The notes beneath the pieces are model-generated. The model searched no databases, was not told where the DNA came from, and was given only the letters and a program-made list of their open reading frames with translations. A stretch of DNA of 41,543 nucleotides from Bacillota bacterium (GTDB taxonomy: Bacteria > Bacillota > Clostridia > Oscillospirales > Acutalibacteraceae), in contig JAQXJH010000155.1 of the NCBI GenBank assembly GCA_029008595.1, forward strand, positions 1 through 41,543, written 5' to 3'. Both the position numbers and the translations under genes were made by a program. Each line of letters opens with the position of its first letter. Position 1 is the first letter of the stretch. Shown here one piece after another: positions 26,378 through 32,762 of this stretch.

Positions 26378-27607
26378 ATGGAATTCAATGCAAGTCAGAT
26401 TGAAAGCGTAGTCCGCCAGATTCTCGATCAGATGACCGAGAAGGGCGCTGCGGCTCCCGCCCCGGCAGCTGCGGCGTCGCCGGAGATCCCGAAGACGGCT
26501 CATGTCGCAATGCTGACCGGCGTGCGCAAGATCGAGGTCAAGGAATATCCGATCCCGCCCGTCGGCGACGATGAGATCCTTGTCCGCGTGGAAGGCTGCG
26601 GCGTCTGCGGAACGGACGTTCACGAGTGGAAGGGCGATCCGTTCGGTTATATCCCGGTCGTGCTCGGCCACGAAGGCACCGGCGAGGTTGTTGCCCTCGG
26701 CAAGAACATCAAGTGCGACACCGCCGGCAAGCCGCTGAAGGTCGGCGACAAGATCGTTACCTCCGTCACCAAATGCGGCGAATGCGGCATCTGCCGCAAT
26801 CATCCGGGCAACACGAACCTCTGCGACAAACAGGGCATCTTCGGCCTGATCCCGGACAGCAGCGATTACCACCTGAACGGCTGGTTTGCCGATTATCTGC
26901 TGATCCACGGCACCGGCGCAACGTACTTCAACGTCAACGGGCTGGATGTTCAGGAAAGAATGCTGCTCGAGCTTGCGACGGTCTGCGTTCATGCGCTGCT
27001 CCGCGGCCAGTCCACCGGACTGCTCAAGTTCAACAGCAAGGTTCTGCTGCAGGGCTGCGGCCCGGTCGGTCTGATGATGCTCTGCGTGCTGCGCGCGGCG
27101 GGCATCAACCACATCATTGCTGTCGACGGCTCCGAAGCCCGCCTTGCGCTCGCAAAGGAGATCGGCTGCAAGACGATCATCAACTTCAAGGAGTCCAACG
27201 CCGATACGCTTGAAAAGCGCGTCGGTCTCGTCAAAGCCGTTACCGACGGAATGGGCGCCGACTTTGCTTACCAGTGCACCGGCGCACCGGCTGCTGCCGC
27301 CGATGTTTACAGCTATATCCGCCGCGGCGGCGGGCTGTGTGAGATGGGCTTCTTTACCAACAACGGCGACTGCACCATCAACCCGCACCTTGCGCTCTGC
27401 AACAAGGAGATCAACCTGGTCGGTTCCTGGGATTACACCGCTCAGGATTACCTCACCACGATGGCGTTCCTGAAGCAGTGCCGCGAAATGAATATCCCGA
27501 TCAAAAAGCTGATCACCCATTCCTTCCCGCTGGATAAGCTCAACGAAGCAATGGAAGTCAACATTGCGCAGAAGGGCATCAAGGTCTGCTACGTCCCAAA
27601 TTGCTAA
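26378..27607 (+). CDS. Zinc-dependent alcohol dehydrogenase with N-terminal encapsulation peptide
   Basis: A 409-residue medium-chain dehydrogenase. The start MEFNASQIESVVRQILDQM is an amphipathic encapsulation helix followed by an Ala/Pro linker, so it is a predicted lumen enzyme. The catalytic zinc ligands are in GCGVCGTDVHEW and GHEGTGEV, four more cysteines (CGECGICRNHPGNTNLC) form the structural zinc site with slightly unusual spacing, and GCGPVGLMML is the NAD-binding glycine motif. It replaces the iron-dependent PduQ of typical PDU loci. Best guess for its substrate is L-lactaldehyde (reduced to 1,2-propanediol), since the aldolase is encapsulated too; propionaldehyde reduction is the alternative. 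GAAAGGGA lies 11 bases upstream of the ATG. Confidence 0.92.
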   Translation: MEFNASQIESVVRQILDQMTEKGAAAPAPAAAASPEIPKTAHVAMLTGVRKIEVKEYPIPPVGDDEILVRVEGCGVCGTDVHEWKGDPFGYIPVVLGHEGTGEVVALGKNIKCDTAGKPLKVGDKIVTSVTKCGECGICRNHPGNTNLCDKQGIFGLIPDSSDYHLNGWFADYLLIHGTGATYFNVNGLDVQERMLLELATVCVHALLRGQSTGLLKFNSKVLLQGCGPVGLMMLCVLRAAGINHIIAVDGSEARLALAKEIGCKTIINFKESNADTLEKRVGLVKAVTDGMGADFAYQCTGAPAAAADVYSYIRRGGGLCEMGFFTNNGDCTINPHLALCNKEINLVGSWDYTAQDYLTTMAFLKQCREMNIPIKKLITHSFPLDKLNEAMEVNIAQKGIKVCYVPNC

Positions 27608-27694
27608 AAGGCAGAGCCTTTTAGCAATTGCAGCAGTTCTGCTTTCCGGTCGGGGCGACCGGAATTGCCTGACGGCAACCGCAGAAGCTGCGGT
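27599..27694 (+). repeat. Tandem array of four stem-loops upstream of the shell genes
   Basis: Four consecutive perfect stems: 14 bp (27599-27612 with 27616-27629, containing the preceding stop codon), 9 bp (27644-27652 with 27656-27664), 5 bp (27665-27669 with 27674-27678), 7 bp (27678-27684 with 27688-27694). None is followed by a T-run. They divide the enzyme genes from the shell genes. Confidence 0.65.
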
Positions 27695-27738
27695 GAGGGG
27701 CGGCAAAGCCACCGAAAAAACCACGAAGGGATGGTCTC

Positions 27739-28086
27739 ATGGCAGCACTTGGAATGATTGAGGTGTACGGCTTTACCACCGCGGTCGTTGCGGCAGACGC
27801 CGCAGCCAAGGCCGGCAACGTCACGATTGTGGCGCTGGACCGCAACAAACCCGCCAACGCGGAACAGTGCGAGGTTCCGATTGTGCTGGTGGTAAAAATG
27901 GAAGGCGAGGTCGCCGAGGTGGAAAGCGCCATGCAGGCCGGGATCGAGGCCGCAAAGGTGCGCAACATGTACATTACCTCCTATGTGATCACACGGCAGG
28001 AGGAAGACACCAAAAAGCTCGCAAAGCTCAACGCGCTGGGGCATGACAAAATTTCAGGCCCCAGAGAAAACGCCAGTCCGATCTAA
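27739..28086 (+). CDS. BMC-H shell protein with elongated pore loop
   Basis: A 115-residue single BMC-domain protein. The typical start is MAALGMIEVYGFTTAVVAADAAAKAGNV and the family segment EVESAMQAGIEAA follows. The region that forms the central pore in PduA (KIGSGLV) is here replaced by a longer, Asn/Pro-rich loop (DRNKPANAEQCEVP), and the C-terminus carries an extra charged tail of about 20 residues. It is therefore a different building block from the PduA-type copies downstream, possibly with a different pore or curvature role. GAAGGGA precedes the ATG. First of the cluster of five BMC-H genes. Confidence 0.92.
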   Translation: MAALGMIEVYGFTTAVVAADAAAKAGNVTIVALDRNKPANAEQCEVPIVLVVKMEGEVAEVESAMQAGIEAAKVRNMYITSYVITRQEEDTKKLAKLNALGHDKISGPRENASPI

Positions 28087-28158
28087 GCTGATTTTCCGGG
28101 AAGCCGGCGGTCAGTGAAAAAAATAATCTGCAGAATTTTTTTAAGGAGATTGATTGTT

Positions 28159-28434
28159 ATGATGGAAGCTCTTGGAATGGTTGAAACCCGCGGTCTGGTT
28201 GCCGCAATCGAAGCCGCCGATGCTATGGCAAAGGCTGCAAACGTCGCTCTGGTCGGTTCCGAAAAGATCGGTTCCGGTTTGGTGACCATCATGGTGCGCG
28301 GCGATGTCGGCGCTGTGAAGGCTGCCGTTGAAGCCGGAGGCGCCGCTGCCGGCCGTCTGGGCGAAGTCGTTGCCACGCATGTCATCCCGCGCCCGCACAA
28401 TGACGTGGAAAAGCTGCTCCCCTCTGCGAAATAA
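28159..28434 (+). CDS. pduA: PduA/PduJ-type BMC-H shell protein, copy 1
   Basis: A 91-residue hexamer-forming shell protein almost identical in pattern to Pdu[23 protein letters not shown], the pore loop [26 protein letters not shown], and the C-terminal [15 protein letters not shown]. In Salmonella the PduA pore with its Ser lets 1,2-propanediol pass and holds back propionaldehyde. AAGGAG lies about nine bases before the ATG-ATG. It differs from copy 2 at only three of 91 positions and from copy 3 at about six. PduA and PduJ cannot be told apart from sequence here. Confidence 0.95.
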   Translation: MMEALGMVETRGLVAAIEAADAMAKAANVALVGSEKIGSGLVTIMVRGDVGAVKAAVEAGGAAAGRLGEVVATHVIPRPHNDVEKLLPSAK

Positions 28435-28481
28435 TCCGCACCGTTTTCTCAAGCAAAATCGCCCGAAAGGCACGGTAGTTT

Positions 28482-28796
28482 ATGATGCAGAATGAACACA
28501 ACTTGCCGAACAAGGCAATCGCCCTGCTGGAGGTTCAGGCGTTCACCGCGGCGGTCACCGGACTTGACGCAATGCTCAAGGCGGCCGACGTGCGGCTGAT
28601 CCACGTGGAACGCAGGCTGGGCGGCCGGCTCGTCACGGTGGTCGTCGACGGAACGGTTTCCGCGGTGGAAGCCGCCGCCGAGGCCGGCAAAAAGGCTGCG
28701 GCAGAGGTCGGGGTTGTCAAGCTGTGCGAGGTGATCCCGCGCCCGCACCCCGAAATCGCCAAATTCCTTTACACGGACGATCTGGATTCCGAATAA
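28482..28796 (+). CDS. BMC-H shell protein with arginine-rich pore loop
   Basis: A 104-residue single BMC-domain protein with a ten-residue N-terminal extension before the fold begins (AIALLEVQAF). Its pore loop reads ERRLGGRLVT in place of the PduA sequence EKIGSGLVT, which would line the hexamer pore with arginines, and the C-terminus ends in the acidic YTDDLDSE. A more positive pore would suit anionic substrates such as rhamnulose-1-phosphate, propionyl-phosphate or CoA-type molecules; this is inference. It sits between two PduA-type copies and is clearly diverged from them. Confidence 0.92.
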   Translation: MMQNEHNLPNKAIALLEVQAFTAAVTGLDAMLKAADVRLIHVERRLGGRLVTVVVDGTVSAVEAAAEAGKKAAAEVGVVKLCEVIPRPHPEIAKFLYTDDLDSE

Positions 28797-28820
28797 GTGT
28801 CCCGCAAGGAGGCGTCTGCA

Positions 28821-29207
28821 ATGGCAGAAGCAAAAAAACCGGCTGCGTCCCGCGCGGCTGCCCCCAAAAAACCGGCTGCGCCAAAGGCTGCAGCCTTACC
28901 AAATGAAAACACGAAAAAGGAGAGTATTCACATGATGGAAGCATTAGGAATGGTTGAAACCCGCGGTCTGGTTGCCGCAATCGAGGCTGCCGATGCCATG
29001 GCAAAGGCTGCAAACGTTACGCTCGTTGGTTCCGAAAAGATCGGTTCCGGTTTGGTGAGCATCATGGTGCGCGGCGACGTCGGCGCTGTGAAGGCTGCCG
29101 TTGAAGCCGGAGGCGCCGCTGCCGGCCGTCTGGGCGAAGTCGTTGCCACGCACGTGATCCCGCGTCCGCACAATGATGTGGAAAATCTGCTGCCTTCTGC
29201 AAAATAA
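28821..29207 (+). CDS. PduA-type BMC-H shell protein with Lys/Pro/Ala-rich N-terminal extension and internal start (copy 2)
   Basis: The frame is open from an ATG at 28821 (with AAGGAGG eight bases upstream) to 29207, giving 128 residues. The first 37 form a basic low-complexity extension containing KKPAA twice, encoded by two copies of a 15-bp repeat (28833-28847, 28866-28880). At 28932 an in-frame ATG-ATG follows AAGGAG by nine bases and starts a canonical 91-residue PduA-type protein nearly identical to copy 1 (pore loop EKIGSGLVS). Both starts look functional, so long and short isoforms are expected, as known for PduB and PduB'. A GTG at 28797 is less likely. Confidence 0.88.
   Translation: MAEAKKPAASRAAAPKKPAAPKAAALPNENTKKESIHMMEALGMVETRGLVAAIEAADAMAKAANVTLVGSEKIGSGLVSIMVRGDVGAVKAAVEAGGAAAGRLGEVVATHVIPRPHNDVENLLPSAK
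28917..28934 (+). promoter_or_regulatory. Internal ribosome-binding site and start for the short shell isoform
   Basis: AAGGAG (28917-28922), nine-base spacing, then ATG at 28932. It lies inside the coding frame of the extended protein and is as good as the ribosome sites of the neighbouring genes. Confidence 0.65.
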
Positions 29208-29210
29208 TTT

Positions 29211-29305
29211 GAAGGGCTTTGCCTTTCGGTTATCTGCCGGGCTTCACCCCTCTGCGCCCCTGCAGGGACGGTGAAAAATCAACACCGCAGCCGGCGCAGG
29301 CCGGT
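29211..29305 (+). repeat. Intergenic stem-loops before PduA-type copy 3
   Basis: GAAGGGC/GCCTTTC at 29211-29227 (one G-T pair), TTCACC/GGTGAA at 29243-29275 enclosing CCCTGCAGGG, and a weak CCGG/CCGG stem at 29291-29304. No T-run. Confidence 0.4.
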
Positions 29306-29331
29306 TCGGACGGAAAGGAATGAACAGAACA

Positions 29332-29604
29332 ATGGAAGCTCTTGGAATGGTTGAAACCCGCGGTCTGGTTGCCGCAATCGAAGCTGCCGATGCCATGGCA
29401 AAGGCTGCAAACGTCAGACTGATCGGTTCCGAAAAAATCGGTTCCGGCTTGGTGACCATCATGGTGCGCGGCGATGTCGGCGCTGTGAAGGCTGCCGTTG
29501 AAGCCGGTGGTCTTGCCGCCGGACGTCTGGGTGAAGTTGTTGCCACCCATGTGATCCCCGCGCCGCACGGCGACGTGGAAAAGCTGCTCCCCGCAGCAAA
29601 ATGA
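29332..29604 (+). CDS. PduA/PduJ-type BMC-H shell protein, copy 3
   Basis: A 90-residue hexamer shell protein with the PduA pore loop [15 protein letters not shown]. Differences from copy 1 are few: NVRLI for NVALV, GGLAAG for GGAAAG, IPAPHGD for IPRPHND and PAAK for PSAK. The first two bear on the hexamer faces or edges and the third on the C-terminal helix. The ATG at 29332 has GGAAAGGA 12 bases upstream, in line with the spacing used in this operon; the in-frame ATG at 29320 would overlap the ribosome site. Long stretches of DNA are identical to copy 1, indicating recent duplication or conversion. Confidence 0.93.
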   Translation: MEALGMVETRGLVAAIEAADAMAKAANVRLIGSEKIGSGLVTIMVRGDVGAVKAAVEAGGLAAGRLGEVVATHVIPAPHGDVEKLLPAAK

Positions 29605-29628
29605 TCCCGTTACCCCTTTCTTTGCTTT

Positions 29629-29710
29629 CCGGTGCGCCGATTTTCCGGCGCGCCGGCTTGATTTGAAAATAACCGGAGCAATGCTCCGATCCGATAAAAG
29701 TGTCCTTTTA
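29629..29710 (+). repeat. Three stem-loops upstream of pduL
   Basis: 11 bp with one G-T (29629-29639 with 29646-29656), then perfect 7 bp (29674-29680 with 29682-29688, loop too tight so one or two pairs open), then 6 bp TAAAAG/CTTTTA (29695-29710). None has a T-run, and pduL follows with no new promoter seen. Confidence 0.5.
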
Positions 29711-29748
29711 CCGAAAGAGACAAATGATCCGAAAGGAATGAACGACAG

Positions 29749-30456
29749 TTGGAACTGAATGCTGCTATGGTAGAAAATATTGTCCGGCAGATCATTCTGC
29801 AGAACGGCGGAACGGTCGTCGGCGGAGAAAACGCGCCGGAAGAGAAAAAAGCGGAAGACGGAGCGATCCCGGTGGGCGTTTCGAACCGTCATATCCATCT
29901 TACCGCGTCCGACGTTGAGGTGCTGTTCGGCAAAGGCTATGAGCTGACGCCGATGAAGGATCTTTCGCAGCCGGGCCAGTTTGCCTGCAAGGAAACGCTG
30001 ACGCTGGTCGGGCCTTCCATGCGGCCGATCGAAAAGGTGCGAGTGCTCGGGCCGCTGCGCAGCAAAACGCAGGTGGAAATTTCCCGCACGGATTCCTTTA
30101 CGCTGAAGGTCAAAGCGCCGGTGCGCGAATCCGGCGACGTTGCCGGCAGCGCGCCGATTGCGATCGTTGGGCCGAAGGGGATCCTGACGATCAAAGAAGG
30201 CTGCATCATTGCCAACCGCCATATTCACATGAGCCCGGCCGACGCGGCGCAGTTCGGCGTAAAGGACGGCGACACCGTGACCGTGGATGCCGATACGGAG
30301 CGCCGCACACGCTTCTTTGACGTACAGGTCCGCGTCAGCGACAAGTTCCGGCTGGAAATGCATCTGGATACCGACGACGCCAACGCGGCGGCGCTGGGCA
30401 ACGGCTCCGTCGTACATATCCATCAGTGCAGATGTTCCGGCTCGTGCGCAAAATAA
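29749..30456 (+). CDS. pduL: Phosphate propanoyltransferase
   Basis: A 235-residue PduL with an N-terminal encapsulation helix (LNAAMVENIVRQIILQNGG), a linker, and the duplicated PduL core. The two zinc-binding histidine motifs are NRHIHLT near residue 45 and NRHIHMS near residue 160. It converts propionyl-CoA and phosphate to propionyl-phosphate and frees CoA inside the lumen. The start is a TTG 11 bases after GAAAGGA. The C-terminus ends in a cysteine-rich stretch (HQCRCSGSCAK), an extra feature that I cannot link to a known role. AckA can take the product on to propionate and ATP. Confidence 0.95.
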   Translation: MELNAAMVENIVRQIILQNGGTVVGGENAPEEKKAEDGAIPVGVSNRHIHLTASDVEVLFGKGYELTPMKDLSQPGQFACKETLTLVGPSMRPIEKVRVLGPLRSKTQVEISRTDSFTLKVKAPVRESGDVAGSAPIAIVGPKGILTIKEGCIIANRHIHMSPADAAQFGVKDGDTVTVDADTERRTRFFDVQVRVSDKFRLEMHLDTDDANAAALGNGSVVHIHQCRCSGSCAK

Positions 30457-30501
30457 TCCTGCGGAGGGCGTCTGCTGCCGCGGCGAAAGGAATGAACAGC
30501 C

Positions 30502-30753
30502 ATGATTATGGGCAAGGTGGTCGGAAATATCGTTTCCACCCGCAAAAACGAGAATATTGTCGGATCCAAGATCCTTGAGATCCGGATCATTGAAAACGGC
30601 CGGGAAACGGACCGTTACATCGTCGCGATCGACAGCGTCGGCGCCGGAATCGGAGAACGGGTGCTGGTGACGACCGGGAGCGGTGCGCGTTTGGCGCTGC
30701 AGAACACCAATACGCCGGTCGATGCGGTCGTGGTCGGCATCATTGACGAGTGA
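30502..30753 (+). CDS. pduN: PduN/EutN-type pentameric vertex protein (BMC-P)
   Basis: An 83-residue EutN/CcmL-family protein that caps the vertices of the shell. The family pattern is visible: MGKVVGNIVSTRKNENIVG at the start, then DRYIVAIDSVGAGIGERVLVTTGS and the C-terminal VDAVVVGIID. It is the only BMC-P gene in the window. GAAAGGA lies ten or eleven bases upstream of the first ATG. The MIM start leaves two possible initiation codons (30502 or 30508). Confidence 0.95.
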   Translation: MIMGKVVGNIVSTRKNENIVGSKILEIRIIENGRETDRYIVAIDSVGAGIGERVLVTTGSGARLALQNTNTPVDAVVVGIIDE

Positions 30754-30782
30754 TTTTTTTCTGCGAAAGGACTTTTTCCACC

Positions 30783-32111
30783 ATGCAACTGAGCGAACTG
30801 AAAGAACGCGTGGCTGCCGCCGGGATCATCGGCGCAGGCGGCGCGGGATTCCCGACTGCGGTCAAAATTGCAGAGGGCGCCGATACGCTGCTGATCAACG
30901 CGTCGGAATGCGAGCCGCTGCTGTTTACGGACTATCATCTGGTGCGCTGCCATCTGGAAGAAATTCTGGCCGGCGCCGAAGCGGTCATGGCCGCCGCGGG
31001 GATCCCGAACGGATATATTGCCATCAAAAAACATAATGTCGAGCGCCTTGGGCTGCAGCCCGGGCAGGAGCTTGCGCCGCATATCCGTGTTGCGATGCTG
31101 CCGAACGCCTACCCCATCGGCGACGAGGTCATCCTGACCTATCAGGTTCTGCGCCGTGTGATCCGCCCCGGGGCGCTGCCGCTTTCGGCCGGCGTACTGA
31201 TCTTTAACGCCGAAACGATGTACAATGTGTGCCGCGCGGTCGGGGAAAACGCTCCGGTAACGGAAAAGTGGCTGACGGTTGCGGGCAAGGTGAAAAATCA
31301 CGTCACCCTGCGCGTTCCGGTCGGCATGAACATCGCCGAGCTGCTCCGTGCAACGGGCAACACCGTTCCGGACGGCTGCGTTGTGATCGACGGCGGCCCC
31401 GCAATGGGATCGATCATCGACCCGGAGCATTCGTTTGTGAAGAAAACAACCAAGGGGATCCTTGTTCTGCCGGAGGATATTCCCGCTGTGGCAAGCAAGC
31501 TGACGCCAAACCGCGCGATCAACGTGCATGCGTCCTCCAACTGCTGCCAGTGTACCATGTGTACCGATCTTTGCCCGCGCGCGCTGATCGGTTATCCGCT
31601 TCATCCGCATAAAATTGTCCGGACTTCGATGGCAATGGTGGAGGAGATGCCGGAGCTTTTCACCGAAGCGCAGCTCTGCAGCGGATGCGGCGTGTGCGAA
31701 ATGACCTCCTGCTGCCAGGGGATCAGCCCCGCGCGTGTTTACGCGCAGGTCAAGGGCATTCTGGCGAAAAACAAGCTGCGGTATCAGGCGGCGTCCGATC
31801 CCGAGCCGGATCCGGAGCGGGATTACCGCATTCTGCCCTCCGGCCGGTTCAAGAGCCGGATCGGCGTGGCGGAGTTTGACCGGATGACCGATCTGACCGG
31901 CGGCTGTGAGCCGGAGAGCGGGACGCTGACCCTGCTGCTCAAGCAGCACGCGGGAGCGCCTGCCGCAGCGTCGGTCGGCAAAGGGGACGCGGTTTCTGCC
32001 GGGCAGCTCATTGCGCAGGCAAACGGCGTGATCTCGGCCAACATCCATGCGCCGCGCAGCGGTGTGGTGCAGTCGGTCGCGCCGGACCGGATCGTTCTTT
32101 CCGTCCGGTAA
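30783..32111 (+). CDS. pduS: PduS, RnfC-like flavin and iron-sulfur electron-transfer protein
   Basis: A 442-residue protein of the PduS/RnfC type. The N-terminal part has the glycine-rich GAGGAGFPTAVK used for FMN/NADH binding and ECEPLLFTDYHL. Two [4Fe-4S] motifs follow: a CCxCxxCxxxCP group from about residue 254 and a CxxCxxCxxxxCC group from about residue 299. The last part has a barrel-sandwich-like module (HAPRSGVV). In Salmonella it is a corrin reductase and partner of PduT; here it may reduce cobalamin for PduO or pass electrons out. The ATG at 30783 is 11 bases after GAAAGGA. Confidence 0.94.
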   Translation: MQLSELKERVAAAGIIGAGGAGFPTAVKIAEGADTLLINASECEPLLFTDYHLVRCHLEEILAGAEAVMAAAGIPNGYIAIKKHNVERLGLQPGQELAPHIRVAMLPNAYPIGDEVILTYQVLRRVIRPGALPLSAGVLIFNAETMYNVCRAVGENAPVTEKWLTVAGKVKNHVTLRVPVGMNIAELLRATGNTVPDGCVVIDGGPAMGSIIDPEHSFVKKTTKGILVLPEDIPAVASKLTPNRAINVHASSNCCQCTMCTDLCPRALIGYPLHPHKIVRTSMAMVEEMPELFTEAQLCSGCGVCEMTSCCQGISPARVYAQVKGILAKNKLRYQAASDPEPDPERDYRILPSGRFKSRIGVAEFDRMTDLTGGCEPESGTLTLLLKQHAGAPAAASVGKGDAVSAGQLIAQANGVISANIHAPRSGVVQSVAPDRIVLSVR

Positions 32112-32140
32112 TTCCAGCTTAGAGAAAGGCGTGAAAAGCC

Positions 32141-32686
32141 ATGCTGTATGCAGTGGGCGTTATTGAAATCAAAAGCATCGCAAAGGGCATTCAGGCGTGC
32201 GACGAAGCGTTGAAATCGGCGGAGATCCGGCTGATCACGGCGCATTCCTCCTGCCCGGGAAAATATGAAATCCTGATCACCGGCGAGCTTTCGGCGGTTC
32301 AGGCCGCGCTCGACCGCGTGAAAATGAACTATAAAACCGCGATCATCGATACGGTTCTGCTCGGCAGGATCGACGAATCGGTCATCAAGGCGCTGCTGGG
32401 CGGCGGACTGGAAGCCCCCAGAGGCGCGCTCGGCGTGATCGAGACCTTTTCGGCTGCCAGCGCGATCAAGGCGGCGGATACCGCTGTGAAGACCGCCAAG
32501 GTGGACGTGCTCGACCTGCGTATTTCCCGGGGAATGGGCGGCAAGGGCGTTGCGCTCATCACCGGAACCATCGGCGCGGTACAGGCTTCGGTGGAGGCCG
32601 GCAGCGAATACGCCAAGCAGCAGGGATTGTTTGCCGCCAGCTCGGTGATCGCCGCTCCGCACGACGACCTTTGGAAATACCTTTGA
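32141..32686 (+). CDS. pduT: PduT-type tandem BMC-domain shell protein (BMC-T) with iron-sulfur pore
   Basis: A 181-residue protein with two BMC domains (about 1-90 and 91-181), which assembles as trimers. Cys38 lies in HSSCPGKYE, the same residue number and context as the cysteine that holds the [4Fe-4S] cluster in the pore of Salmonella and Citrobacter PduT. Adjacent PduS is its expected redox partner. It is the only BMC-T in the window; PduB, normally abundant in PDU shells, is missing. It is the last gene of the operon before a strong hairpin. GAAAGG lies about 11 bases before the ATG. Confidence 0.94.
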   Translation: MLYAVGVIEIKSIAKGIQACDEALKSAEIRLITAHSSCPGKYEILITGELSAVQAALDRVKMNYKTAIIDTVLLGRIDESVIKALLGGGLEAPRGALGVIETFSAASAIKAADTAVKTAKVDVLDLRISRGMGGKGVALITGTIGAVQASVEAGSEYAKQQGLFAASSVIAAPHDDLWKYL

Positions 32687-32718
32687 TCTGCCATCAACAA
32701 TTTATCTCCATAAAACTG

Positions 32719-32756
32719 CAGAGCCGCCGTCTTCCGATCGGAAGGCGGCGGCTCTG
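32719..32756. terminator. Strong bidirectional hairpin ending the BMC operon and the UroD-like gene
   Basis: An 18-bp stem (32719-32736 with 32739-32756) with one G-T pair and a two-base loop. On the minus strand CAGTTTTA follows; on the plus strand only TAGCATTT. It is most convincing as the terminator of the minus-strand gene ending at 32763 and probably also stops the operon. Confidence 0.7.
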
Positions 32757-32762
32757 TAGCAT

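Noticed and set aside
28797..28820. GTG start for the extended shell protein
   Set aside because: The GTG is directly after the stop of the previous gene with no ribosome site, while the ATG at 28821 has AAGGAGG at good spacing.
28159..29604. Repeated shell genes as a possible mobile or CRISPR-like repeat
   Set aside because: The repeats are complete, intact BMC-H reading frames with ribosome sites; they are gene duplicates, not spacers or insertion sequences.
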